Origin: Saccharopolyspora gloriosae | GTDB lineage: Bacteria; Actinomycetota; Actinomycetes; Mycobacteriales; Pseudonocardiaceae | Assembly: GCF_022828475.1 (NCBI RefSeq) | Contig: NZ_CP059557.1 | Span: 5,317,470-5,381,469 of the forward strand | Length of the DNA: 64,000 bases | Reading direction: 5' to 3' | In this document: positions 9,901-17,659 of the stretch, piece by piece | How positions within the stretch are numbered: position 1 is the stretch's first letter | How the letters are laid out: every line of letters starts with the position of its first letter | Notes under the pieces: model-generated | The model's input: the letters and a program-made list of their open reading frames with translations, nothing else | Database searches by the model: none | Told to the model about the DNA's origin: nothing | Program-made: the position numbers and the translations under genes

Positions 9901-11124
9901 GCGCGGGAACGGATCAGCACCGCCCGGGAACAGGTGGTGCGGCTGGAAACCCAGTGGGAGACGAAGCATTCGCAGCTCGCCGGGCGGGAATCCGACGCCG
10001 AGACCGCGGCTTCCGCGTTCACCGAAGCGCTGCGGGTGCCCGGTGTGTGGGCGGCCGCCGAAGTGGTCCCGGCCGAGGACGGCGCCGAGCCCGATCCGCG
10101 CAACGTGGAGCCGCCCGCCGACCCGGCGGAGGCCGCCGAGTTGCTGGCCGCCGTCGCCGATCGCAAAACGGCGGGCGAGACGGCGGTGCTCAACCGGTTC
10201 CAGGCGTTGCAGCAGTCGCTCAGCGGCGGCTACGACATCGCCGCCGGTGACCAGCAGGGCCTGCTGACCGTCACGGTCACCGGTGAAGAGGGGCCGCAGC
10301 CGGTGGCGGACGCGGCCCGCCGAGTCGCCGAACGTCTCGCCGAGCAGCGCGGATTCCTCAACGAGCGCTACCGGTCGATCTTCGCCGACTACCTGATCCG
10401 CGACCTCGCGGAACGGCTGCGCGGGCAGGTGACGGTGGCGGAAAACCTGTGCAAGCGGATGAACGAGGTGCTCGACGGCGCCCGCTCCAGCCAGGGCGTG
10501 CACGTGCAGCTGGAGTGGGAACCGTCGCCGTCGCTCGGCGACGACATCAAGCAGGCCATCGACCTGGTGCGCACTCCGTTCGCGGATCGCAGCGACGACC
10601 AGGATTCGTTGCTGCGCAAGGTGTTCACCGACCTCATCGAGGCCGAACGCGACAGCGCCTCCGGCGGCTACGCGGAGATCCTGTCGCGGGCGCTGGACTA
10701 CCGCTCGTGGTTCGCGTTCACGGTGCGGGTGCGCGACGTCGGCCCGGAGGGCAAGCCTCGGGTGCGCCGGTTGCGGCAGCTGTCCTCCGGTGAGACGCGG
10801 CTGATCTCCTACGTGACGTTGTTCGCGGCGGCCGCCGCGTTCTACGACGCGGTCAGCGTGTCCTCCGGCGGGCGCGGTCCGTTGCGGCTGGTGCTGCTGG
10901 ACGAGGCGTTCGAGCGGCTCGACGATCCGACGATCGCGCGGATGCTGGGGCTGCTGGTGGACCTGGACATGGACTGGCTGATCACCTGGCCCAGCGGGTG
11001 GGGCGTGTCGCCGAAGATCCCGAAGATGCACATCTACGACGTGCTGCGTCCGCGCAGCGGACACGGCATCGCCTGCACGCACACCACGTGGGACGGTCGG
11101 GGCATGGAGCGCTCCGATGGCTGA
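6913..11124 (+). CDS. jetC: Wadjet type III SMC-like ATPase JetC (TIGR02680)
   Basis: The 1403-residue protein has the SMC/MukB plan. The Walker A motif GTNGSGKS lies near residues 66-73. Two long alanine-, glutamate- and arginine-rich coiled coils lie on either side of a central hinge-like globular part around residues 650-800. The ABC signature LSSGET is near residue 1292 and the Walker B VLLDEAFERLDD near 1325-1336. It is the motor that pumps or loops DNA so that JetD can cut circular plasmids. The start is GTG at 6913, overlapping the jetB stop. The end overlaps jetD by 8 bp. All catalytic motifs look intact. Confidence 0.94.
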   Translation: MSPDDANAAVQAANSEAPASPEQPGDATLSAGPVHRWRLHRGGIVNIWQYAENTFDLSGGRAIFQGTNGSGKSRTLELLLPLCLDGDLRQLGSKGFDTVSIRRLMLDEYPGGPNRIGYAWVELRRESPDGGEEFLTCGVGVKASKTSQAISDSWRFITGRRVGHNLHLVGPERVPLGPAQLRELLGADCVLDDQAFRAKIAAQVYGVPSARYGDLLHLQRTLRNPDVGLKVLEGQLEQILSDALPPLEPALIERLASSFDDLESIRENIVRLTGADKALGAFLSTYSGYALGALRERAESMRAAQDRLGALRKELAKLDKQVTGHREERDSAQRTVTELEQREGTLESSIESLRSHPAYAELQNLRDRERVVEGSRSAAVAALETAARHRAQEERSAESVLGTLRRLVGDAESAEQAAQRANRQLAAAGLDGDLVPRPPEVPKAEPISTPDRVRTVPEPDAEPVDVHRLSAPEVDTDELAQRFRAAADRAAQASTVAQRRGALTLTLHQQAVELDRQREQVTKLQQQSRQAQLISTEAVGRRNVAQQRLSEAAADWRQRAQRWGSEHPESVVDDPVPEVPEVDRLLADRSAAREALELARRWARPRLQDARQRISAVERELGEFRDRVRTGEQELSELRAGVERTPQRPAWAAAERPEATGRAFYRLVDFQPSLDDAERAGLEAALQASGLLNAWVSEKGTVAELADVLAVPGAAGSAGTLAELLVPAPEPDGPVPAEHIASLLTSVSIVDGPGLVVCTDGRWQAGVLSGAWQKESAEYVGAGAREASRARRIAELEEELSALREQIGEVERRHRDATEHGESLERHLESFPDDSGLVTAHAQVATATDAAEDADRHAKQARGELDQTDQRWQATRSELVRAAGEADLPPETQALEHANRAATEARSAIDALHEVVESRCLATLADLRDIALHHDAAVADRMEAESQAEQRCVEHTEQATGLAELSDAVGGAAQEISGKVGELERERTQLRKDLPAARERISTAREQVVRLETQWETKHSQLAGRESDAETAASAFTEALRVPGVWAAAEVVPAEDGAEPDPRNVEPPADPAEAAELLAAVADRKTAGETAVLNRFQALQQSLSGGYDIAAGDQQGLLTVTVTGEEGPQPVADAARRVAERLAEQRGFLNERYRSIFADYLIRDLAERLRGQVTVAENLCKRMNEVLDGARSSQGVHVQLEWEPSPSLGDDIKQAIDLVRTPFADRSDDQDSLLRKVFTDLIEAERDSASGGYAEILSRALDYRSWFAFTVRVRDVGPEGKPRVRRLRQLSSGETRLISYVTLFAAAAAFYDAVSVSSGGRGPLRLVLLDEAFERLDDPTIARMLGLLVDLDMDWLITWPSGWGVSPKIPKMHIYDVLRPRSGHGIACTHTTWDGRGMERSDG

Positions 11125-12388
11125 CGTGTCCGAACAGGTCCGCGCGGATGTCCGCACCGCGTGGGGCGGCGAGCCGCTGCGCGGCTTCTGGGAGCGGGCG
11201 CGCGAGGCGCTGGAGTCCCCGAAGCGGCCGGACCGGTTCAGCGCCGAACTCCCCGACGAGCGCACCCGCGCCGCCGTGAGCGAGGTGTACGGCCGCGAGC
11301 TGTACCTGGGACATTCCCGGATCATGCTGGCGAAACTGGACCGGGTGCTGCGCTCCGATCCGCGGTTCGAGCTGGATCTGGCGCAGGTGCTGGAAATCTT
11401 GCACGGCAGGCCCGTCGCCTCCCCCGATGCCGATGCGCCGGAACCGGAATCGTCCGATCCGGCGCTGGCCGCGTTGTCGGCGCACGGACTGGACCGAGCA
11501 CGGTGGGCTCGGCCGTGGGCACGCTGGCTGCACCAGTACGGCCGGGTCTCCGAGACCGAACTCGCCGGGTTCACCGCGCGGGCCGCGGCGGTGCTCGCCG
11601 CGCTGGCCCTGGACCCGGCGACGACTCCGGTGCAGTGGGTGTCGCGTTCCGACCTCGCCGCACCGGACGCCCCGCACGAACTCGACGACGGCGGCACGCT
11701 GAGCCGGATCGTGCTGCGCGCGGCGGCGTTGGCGCACGACGTGGAACCGCCGGGCGGCGCGCGGGAACGGCAGGCGCTGTGGGAACGCTGCGGGGTGGCC
11801 GTGAACGACGTGGCCGGCACCGTGCTGAGCTGGGCGCTGCCGCTGACCGGCGACGACTCCTGGTCGCGGTCGATCACCGGGCGCACCGAGCTGGGACTGC
11901 CGACGCACCTCACGCACCGCGACCTGGTCGCCGCCCCGGAACGGCTCGTCGAGCGCGGCGTGGTGGTCGCGGTGTGCGAGAACCCGCGGGTCCTCGAAGC
12001 CGCGGTGCGAGCCGGAATCCGGCATCCGCTGGTGTGCCTGTCCGGGCATCCGTCGACGGTGGCGCTGGCGCTGCTGCGGCGACTGCACGCGAACGGCGCG
12101 CGCCTGCGCTACCACGGCGATTTCGACTGGACGGGCGTCACGATCGCCCGCTCGCTGTGGTCGGAGCACGAGGTGGGCCTGTGGCGGATGTCGGCGGCCG
12201 ACTACCGGGAAGCCGTCGACCTCGCCGCGCGGGACCGCTCGGACCTGCCGAACCTGGTGGGCACCCCGGTGGAGACCCCGTGGGATCCGCAGCTCGCCGA
12301 GCTGATGTCCACGGCTTCCCGTGCGGTCGAAGAGGAAACGGTGCTGCCGGCCCTGCTGGCAGATCTCCGCGACGCCGCGCTGAGCTGA
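11117..12388 (+). CDS. jetD: Wadjet type III nuclease JetD (TIGR02679/DUF2399, Toprim-like)
   Basis: The 423-residue product matches TIGR02679, with a DUF2399 C-terminal domain related to the Toprim fold of topoisomerase VI. Candidate metal ligands are the glutamate in VAVCENPRVLEAA (about residue 285) and the DxD of YHGDFDWTG (about residues 335-337), the expected E...DxD layout. JetD is the subunit that cleaves plasmid DNA. Its ATG at 11117 lies inside the end of jetC. A small TTTCCCGGGAAA palindrome in the 59-bp gap after the stop may help end transcription before the convergent aminotransferase gene. Confidence 0.92.
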   Translation: MADVSEQVRADVRTAWGGEPLRGFWERAREALESPKRPDRFSAELPDERTRAAVSEVYGRELYLGHSRIMLAKLDRVLRSDPRFELDLAQVLEILHGRPVASPDADAPEPESSDPALAALSAHGLDRARWARPWARWLHQYGRVSETELAGFTARAAAVLAALALDPATTPVQWVSRSDLAAPDAPHELDDGGTLSRIVLRAAALAHDVEPPGGARERQALWERCGVAVNDVAGTVLSWALPLTGDDSWSRSITGRTELGLPTHLTHRDLVAAPERLVERGVVVAVCENPRVLEAAVRAGIRHPLVCLSGHPSTVALALLRRLHANGARLRYHGDFDWTGVTIARSLWSEHEVGLWRMSAADYREAVDLAARDRSDLPNLVGTPVETPWDPQLAELMSTASRAVEEETVLPALLADLRDAALS

Positions 12389-12447
12389 CCGCGTGCCCTT
12401 TCCCGGGAAATCGCGGAAATCGCCACGGCGCGGAGCCGCCCGCAAGA

Positions 12448-13707
12448 TCACGGGTCAGGGCCGATGAGGGTGCGGTGGTGCGTGATCACCTTGCGGAACG
12501 CGCGCACATAGCCCTCCGCGAGATCCGGATCGTCGTGCGGGACGGTGACGGTGAGGGTGTTGCGGTGCCTGCGCTCCGAGCGCGGGTACTGACCGGCGCG
12601 GTAGCGCGGCCACCCCTCGGGGAGGTTCGGGAACAGGCGGTTCGGCGCGTCGAACAACGGGTGTTCGTTGAGCGGGCGCGGCGCCCGCGGGTGATCGACC
12701 TCGAGGCAGCCCTCCGCGCGCAGCGCCGCGACCAGCGCGTCCACCGGCAAACCGCCCAAGTCCTCCGGCCGGTGCAGCAACGCGAGCGCGTACCAGGCGG
12801 GCGCCGAACGCGCGGGCACCTCCGGCACGCTGATCCCGGGCAGCCCGCGCAGCTCCGCGATCATGTGCGCGGCGAGTTGCCGCCGCCCGCCCAGCCGCCG
12901 ATCGAGCTCGTTGAGCTGTCCGAGCGCCAGCGCCACCGCGAGCGGATGAATTCGGTGCGCCAACCCGGTTCCGGTGACCACGTACCGGCGCAGCGGGTGG
13001 TCGATCGGGATCTCGCTGCGGCACCGTCCGCCGTCCTGGCTGTGCAGCAGCACCCGGTAGTACAGATCGTCGTCATCGGTGAGCACAAAACCACCCTCCC
13101 CCGCCGACAACGGCTTCGAGCCGCCCATGCTGAACGCGGCGATGTGCCCGAAGGTGCCGACTCGGCGGCCGCCCACCGCGGCGCCGTGCGCGTGCGAGCC
13201 GTCCTCCACCAGGCGAATCCCGTGCCGCTCGGCGATGTCCGCGAGCGCCTCCACCCGAGCGGGGACGCCCCACAGGTGCGTGACGACGATGGCCTTGGTG
13301 AACGGCGTGATCGCCGCCTCCACCTGGAGCGGGTCGATGTTGCCGAGCTCGTCGCAATCCACCAGCACCGGTTTCGCCCGCCGGTGGAACAGCGGCGTCG
13401 CCGTCGGATGCGCCGTGTAGGCGGGCACGATCACCTCGTCCCCGTCGGTGAGTCCCAGCGCCGAGTACGCCGAGTGCAGCGCCGCGGTTCCCGAGGACGT
13501 GACCACCGCGCGGCGGACGCCGAAGAACTCCGCGAGCCGGCTCTCCAACTCGGCGACGATGCCGGTGCGGCCCGGCAAGGACACGGCGCTGTAGAGCTGG
13601 GCGGTGACCGCGACAGCGGTGTTGATGTCGACCGGCGGCCAAGGGATCTGCGGGCCGGCGGACCGCACCACGGGCGGGCCGCCGTGAATCGCCAAGGGGC
13701 TGCTCAC
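12448..13707 (-). CDS. DegT/DnrJ/EryC1/StrS family aminotransferase
   Basis: The 419-residue product is a PLP-dependent sugar aminotransferase-like enzyme. The landmarks are VVTSSGTAALHSAYSAL (phosphate-binding start, about residues 67-83), VEDGSHAHG (cofactor aspartate) and FSMGGSKPLSAGEGGF, whose lysine is the Schiff-base residue. The family usually aminates keto-sugars for antibiotics or surface glycans, or makes AHBA-type amino acids. GTG at 13707 is preferred over an ATG at 13791 because AAGGA lies 9 nt before it. No sugar nucleotide or natural-product genes are beside it, so the substrate cannot be inferred. It is divergent from the deformylase fusion gene. Confidence 0.88.
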   Translation of the reverse strand: MSSPLAIHGGPPVVRSAGPQIPWPPVDINTAVAVTAQLYSAVSLPGRTGIVAELESRLAEFFGVRRAVVTSSGTAALHSAYSALGLTDGDEVIVPAYTAHPTATPLFHRRAKPVLVDCDELGNIDPLQVEAAITPFTKAIVVTHLWGVPARVEALADIAERHGIRLVEDGSHAHGAAVGGRRVGTFGHIAAFSMGGSKPLSAGEGGFVLTDDDDLYYRVLLHSQDGGRCRSEIPIDHPLRRYVVTGTGLAHRIHPLAVALALGQLNELDRRLGGRRQLAAHMIAELRGLPGISVPEVPARSAPAWYALALLHRPEDLGGLPVDALVAALRAEGCLEVDHPRAPRPLNEHPLFDAPNRLFPNLPEGWPRYRAGQYPRSERRHRNTLTVTVPHDDPDLAEGYVRAFRKVITHHRTLIGPDP

Positions 13708-13948
13708 GTGATCAGATCCTTCGATTCCGAACCGCCCGAAAGCGGCCGGAGGACGCGAGATTGTTGTGCGTGCGAAGACTTCGGAGGACATTTTTCGCTC
13801 AGCTACCCGCCATCTGTGTGAATCGTGCTGTCGGCGTCCTGGAACCTCGGTTCAAGGAGACCGCGACAGGGGGGTGTGTGCGTAGGCTGAGCGCCTGCTC
13901 ACGGTGAGCTCACGCACACGCACGCCGGACGCGATGGGGATGGTGACC

Positions 13949-15478
13949 ATGACCGGCCAGGCGAAAACCGATCTGGACGCGACGCCGGAACAAGACGTGT
14001 TCGTCGCCGAATTCCGGCGGTGGCGCGACGTTCGGGGCCTGTCCAGATCAGCACTGGCTCGGGAGATGGGTTACAGCCGGTCGTACGTGTCGAAGGTCGA
14101 AAGCGGCGGTGAGCACGCGTCGCGCGAATTCGCGCAGGCAGCCGACGGCGCGCTCAACGCCGGTGGATCACTGCGCCGCGCTTGGCGGGAGCAGAACACC
14201 GTTCCCGCGCCGCGCAAACCCAGCGCGCCGCAGCACGCCGCGCCGGCCATCGAACCCGCGGGCGGGCTGGTGGTCGAGCACGATCACGCGGAACTGTTCT
14301 ACGTCAACGGTTCCTATCGCGCCACCATGCGGCGACATCTGGTCAACAACGGCACCGAGCCGATCACCCGTTACCTGATCCGCGTCTCGGTGGACCGGTT
14401 CCCCGGCGATCCCGAACGCTCCAACCGGCTCTACCGGGACAACCCGCTGACCTGGGAGGAAATCGACCTCCAGGCCTGGCACGGGGAGAAGCGCGAAGAG
14501 CCGATGCGCTGGAGCGTGCAACACGACCGGGACGCGTTCAAGGAAGTGTGGCTGCTGTTCGCCAACGACTCCGGCCGATTCCCGCTGTATCCGGGGGAAA
14601 GCGCCTGGATCGAATACACCTACACCGTCAGCGACGACAAGTGGGGCCATTGGTTCCGCCGCGCGGTGCGGCTGCCCACCCAGCGGTTATCGGTGACGTT
14701 GAACTTCCCGACGGCGCTGGACCCCGCGGTGTGGGGCCTGCACACCTCGATGACGGCGGAGTCGATGCCGTTCCACACCGCCATCGAGACCCGGCACGAG
14801 CAGGACCGCACGATCTACGCGTGGTCGACCGAGGATCCGCCGCTGCACGCGCGGTACCGGTTGGAATGGCACTTCCGCAACGACTCGCCCACCGCCCCGT
14901 CCGGGCCGCCGAAACCGAGCGAGACGATGACGGCGCTGGGCATCGTGCAGGACGGCGATCCGGTGCTGCGGCGATCCGCCCGGCAGTTCACGCTGCCCGA
15001 AGAGGCCGAGGACGCCCGGCGGGTGATCAACGAGCTGCACTCGGCGACACAACGCATCTCCAAGGCGCACACCTTCGGCAAAGGCATGGGCATCGCCGCC
15101 CCGCAGATCGGCATCGAGCGGGCGGCGGCGATCGTGCGCCCGCCCGGCAGCGACGACCTGATCACGTTGCTGAACCCGCGGATCATCGAGGCGGGCGAAC
15201 AGGGCGACGAGCAGTACGAGGGCTGCCTGAGCTTCTTCGACGTGCGCTGCCTGGTGCCGCGGCCGGTGGTGGTGCACGTGGAGCACCAGGACATCACCGG
15301 GGAACGGCGCATCACCATCTTCGAACGCGGCATCGCGCGGCTCGTGGCGCACGAAGTGGATCACCTCTACGGCGTGCTGTGCAGCGATCACCTAGCACCG
15401 GACGTGTCGCCGATTCCGGTGGACCAGTACCGCGGCACCGGCTCGAACTGGCACTACCCGGCGGATTCCGCGACCTGA
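13949..15478 (+). CDS. HTH-domain / peptide deformylase fusion protein
   Basis: The protein (about 509 residues) joins three parts. An XRE-type helix-turn-helix lies at about residues 18-60 (LSRSALAREMGYSRSYVSKV). A middle domain, about 110-310, is one I do not recognise. The C-terminal peptide deformylase (about 325-495) has all three active-site motifs: GMGIAAPQIG, EGCLS with the metal cysteine, and HEVDH with both histidines and the catalytic glutamate. Deformylases remove the formyl group from new proteins and are normally about 170-200 residues alone. I chose the ATG at 13949, which has GGGGA 8 nt upstream. GTG at 13904, ten to twenty nt after a TAGGCT box, is possible. Both would keep all domains. 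Confidence 0.88.
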   Translation: MTGQAKTDLDATPEQDVFVAEFRRWRDVRGLSRSALAREMGYSRSYVSKVESGGEHASREFAQAADGALNAGGSLRRAWREQNTVPAPRKPSAPQHAAPAIEPAGGLVVEHDHAELFYVNGSYRATMRRHLVNNGTEPITRYLIRVSVDRFPGDPERSNRLYRDNPLTWEEIDLQAWHGEKREEPMRWSVQHDRDAFKEVWLLFANDSGRFPLYPGESAWIEYTYTVSDDKWGHWFRRAVRLPTQRLSVTLNFPTALDPAVWGLHTSMTAESMPFHTAIETRHEQDRTIYAWSTEDPPLHARYRLEWHFRNDSPTAPSGPPKPSETMTALGIVQDGDPVLRRSARQFTLPEEAEDARRVINELHSATQRISKAHTFGKGMGIAAPQIGIERAAAIVRPPGSDDLITLLNPRIIEAGEQGDEQYEGCLSFFDVRCLVPRPVVVHVEHQDITGERRITIFERGIARLVAHEVDHLYGVLCSDHLAPDVSPIPVDQYRGTGSNWHYPADSAT

Positions 15479-15520
15479 TGGCTCAGGACGTGTTCGGGCT
15501 GATCTTGTGGTCGTCGTCCT

Positions 15521-15630
15521 GTCAGCGGCGAAGCCGGTGAGCGGTGACCGACTTGAGCAAGATGACCACCGGCGGGTTCTCAGCGGCTTCCTCGCGAGGG
15601 AGCCGGCGGCGGTTTCGCTGAGTGCCCCAC
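15521..15630. repeat. Family B hairpin element, copy B3 (internally deleted)
   Basis: The 5' flank (15522-15583) nearly duplicates that of B1, beginning TCAGCGGCGAAGCCG and ending GGCGGGTTCTCAGC. The hairpin interior is missing: CTCGCGAGG is joined directly to GAGCC, as if recombination between two GCGAGG stretches removed the loop. A short stem GGCTTCCTCG/CGAGGGAGCC remains at 15585-15604. It starts 43 bp after the deformylase fusion stop. Confidence 0.8.
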
Positions 15631-15711
15631 CACGGCTGTCGAGCCTTTCCGGTGTAGTCGTGGCGGCGCAGTGGTGATTCGAGCCGGTCGTTTTGCTTGG
15701 GTGGTCGGGTG

Positions 15712-15818
15712 GCGGAACCTCAGCTGTCTTCTCGCTGCGGGATCTTTTTCCCAAGTGGCTCCGCCACGAGGGAAAAAGCTGTCCTCGCGAGAAGACAGCT
15801 GAGAACCCGCGGGTGGTC
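15712..15818 (-). repeat. Family B hairpin element, copy B2 (inverted, with covarying stems)
   Basis: On the plus strand the outer stem is 15719-15735 paired with 15787-15803, a perfect 17 bp. The inner stem is CTTTTTCCC (15744-15752) with GGGAAAAAG (15770-15778), and the apex is GTGGC/GCCAC (15755-15767). Read on the minus strand, the invariant blocks of B1 recur: GCGGGTTCTCAGC, TCGCGAGGACAGC, ATCCCGCAGCGA and GCTGAGGTTCCGC. The 7-bp stem block has changed from GGCTCCC to TGTCTTC and its partner from GGGAGCC to GAAGACA, so pairing is kept. Confidence 0.85.
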
Positions 15819-15855
15819 GTTTTTTTGACGTGGGCTATGTGCTTCGCACATACAG

Positions 15856-16110
15856 GCACGGCCTTCGGCCGCAAGGCAAGCGGGGCTTCGCCCGCCCTTC
15901 GCGGACTCCGCCGCCCAAAGGCACGGCCTTCGGCCGCAAGGCAGGCTTGCTTCGCCGCCCTTCGCGGACTTCGCCGCCTAACTGCACGGCCTTCGGCCGC
16001 AAGGCAGGCTTGCTTCGCCGCCCTTCGCGGACTTCGCCGCTCAACTGCCCGGCCTTCGGCCGCAAGGCAGGCGTGCTTCGCCGCCCTTGGTGGACTTCGT
16101 CTTCGTGGAC
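15856..16110. repeat. 63-65-bp tandem repeat, four units
   Basis: Units begin at 15856, 15921, 15984 and 16047 with GCACGGCCTTCGGCCGCAAG or a one-base variant. Each carries a GGCC-TTC-GGCC hairpin, a CTTCGC-rich stretch and CGCCCTTCGCGGACTTCGCC. Periods of 63 (21 codons) keep several frames on both strands free of stops, so long spurious reading frames cross it. I see no ribosome site or gene-like composition for them and treat the region as non-coding. With B2 and B3 it makes up most of the 879-bp gap 15479-16357. The rest (16111-16357), which should hold the hydrolase promoter, shows nothing else I can name. Confidence 0.85.
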
Positions 16111-16357
16111 TTCGGGTCTGGAGGTGGAGTGCTGGGCAACGGCCTTGTCGCACCGGCACTTGACTACTCTGTGTAGCATTCTGTCGCTCGAATCGGGGCA
16201 CTATCAAGATCAACGCACGTTTCCGCACGTATATTCAGGTAGTGTGCGGCCAGGCCACTTGGTCCATCTCACCTGGCGCGAGACCATCAGGTCACAGGCT
16301 CAGGACCCCGATTTTCCCTCCCCCAGCCGGAAAGACCCTGAGTCGACGGAGGCGACC

Positions 16358-17551
16358 ATGTTCACCTTTCTCGTGGATCCCGCGGAACTGTTCACCGAAC
16401 GTGCCCGGCAGTTCCAGAGCTGGGGAGTGTCACCGACCGTGATCGCCCGCGCCCGTGACCGAATCGACGACATGTGGGGACACGGCCGCACCGGCTGGGT
16501 CCCGGTCTGGGCCGAGGAAGCCCGGCGCAAAGAGTCCGAACAGGACTGGGCGCAGGCCGCCGCGTGCTGGGGCGCGGCCCGATTCCCCTGCCTGGCCACC
16601 GCGGATCGCCGCGAGGCCTACGCGCGTCAACTGGAATGCTTCCGGCACGCTTCGGAGAACCTGCCCGTCACGTTCCGCCGGTACCTCCTCGACGTCCCGT
16701 ACCGGCGGCAGCACACCCGCGTCGCCGCGCACATCTACCGCAGGCCCCGAGCCGTCAGCGACCAGTTGCTGCTGCTGTGCGGCGGCGTCGACACGTGGAA
16801 GGTCGAACTGCACCGGATGGCGCTGCTGATCTCGCTGATCAGCGGGCTCACCGTCGCCGCGATCGACATGCCCGGCACCGGCGAATCACGAGTTCCGCTC
16901 GCGGCGGACTCGGATCTGCTGCTGGCGGCAACCGCCCGGCAACTCGCCGACCTGACCCGGTGCTCGAAGACCGCCTTGCTGGGCCTGAGCTTCGGCGGGC
17001 ACTGGGCCGCGAAGCTCGCGCTCACCGGCCGGGTCGACGCGGCGATCGACTTCGGCGGCCCCATCGGCGCGAACGGCACCGCCGTGGACGTGCTCGGGCT
17101 GCCGCACGGGATGGCCGGGGTCATCGGCAACGCGCTCGACCTGCCCGCGCTACCGGGCCGGGCCGACGCCGACCGGTTCTCCCTGGACTTCTCCCTGCGC
17201 AGGCAAGGACTGCTGAGCTCGACCTCGCCGTCCCCGCTGCTGGCGATCAACGGCACCGGCGACCCGTACGTCCCGCTGCGGGACACCATCGCGCTGGCCG
17301 ACCGGCCGGCGGCCGAGGTGTGGCTGGTGCCGGGCACCGGGCACTGCGCCCGGGAACGGCTGCCCCGGGTGCTGCCGCCCGCGATCGGCTGGCTGCTGGC
17401 GGAGCTCTCGCCCAGGTCCGTGCGCCGTCAGCTCGTCGCCCGCACGCTGCGCGCCGCACTCGGCGACACCGTCACCGGACCTCGGCACGTCGTCGGGGAC
17501 CACGGCGCCCCGGAAGCGGTCAGCACGCGGACGCTGACCGCGCGCGCTTGA
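16358..17551 (+). CDS. Alpha/beta hydrolase (FrsA-like esterase fold)
   Basis: The 397-residue protein has an all-helical N-terminal lid-like part (about 1-130) and an alpha/beta-hydrolase core. The nucleophile elbow is GLSFGGHW (serine near residue 210). The acid is in INGTGDPYVP and the histidine in VPGTGHCARE, so the Ser-Asp-His triad is complete. The oxyanion region LLLCGGVDTWK and AIDMPGTGES precede it. Size and layout resemble FrsA/DUF1100 esterases and polyketide-associated hydrolases. The substrate is unknown. The ATG at 16358 has GGAGG 6 nt upstream. A longer open frame upstream crosses the tandem repeats and is discarded. Confidence 0.85.
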   Translation: MFTFLVDPAELFTERARQFQSWGVSPTVIARARDRIDDMWGHGRTGWVPVWAEEARRKESEQDWAQAAACWGAARFPCLATADRREAYARQLECFRHASENLPVTFRRYLLDVPYRRQHTRVAAHIYRRPRAVSDQLLLLCGGVDTWKVELHRMALLISLISGLTVAAIDMPGTGESRVPLAADSDLLLAATARQLADLTRCSKTALLGLSFGGHWAAKLALTGRVDAAIDFGGPIGANGTAVDVLGLPHGMAGVIGNALDLPALPGRADADRFSLDFSLRRQGLLSSTSPSPLLAINGTGDPYVPLRDTIALADRPAAEVWLVPGTGHCARERLPRVLPPAIGWLLAELSPRSVRRQLVARTLRAALGDTVTGPRHVVGDHGAPEAVSTRTLTARA

Positions 17552-17659
17552 TCGGCTCTTGCGCTTTCCGGGGCGCCGAAGGGAATGTCGCGAGGTCGGT
17601 GCGTGGTGCGCGCGGGATGCGGATGCGGCCGGTCCGGCCGCGGCCTAACCTCCGGGCTC

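Noticed and set aside
6757-11913. A 1718-codon open frame on the minus strand opposite jetC and jetD
   Set aside because: It is the mirror of a high-GC gene with strong third-position bias. The sense-strand genes have full family motifs, and the antisense product is rich in arginine, histidine and glutamine without any domain.
15392-16228. Long frames on both strands through the 63-bp tandem repeats, giving proteins with a repeated 21-residue unit
   Set aside because: The openness is explained by the repeat period being a multiple of three. There are no ribosome sites and both strands are equally open.
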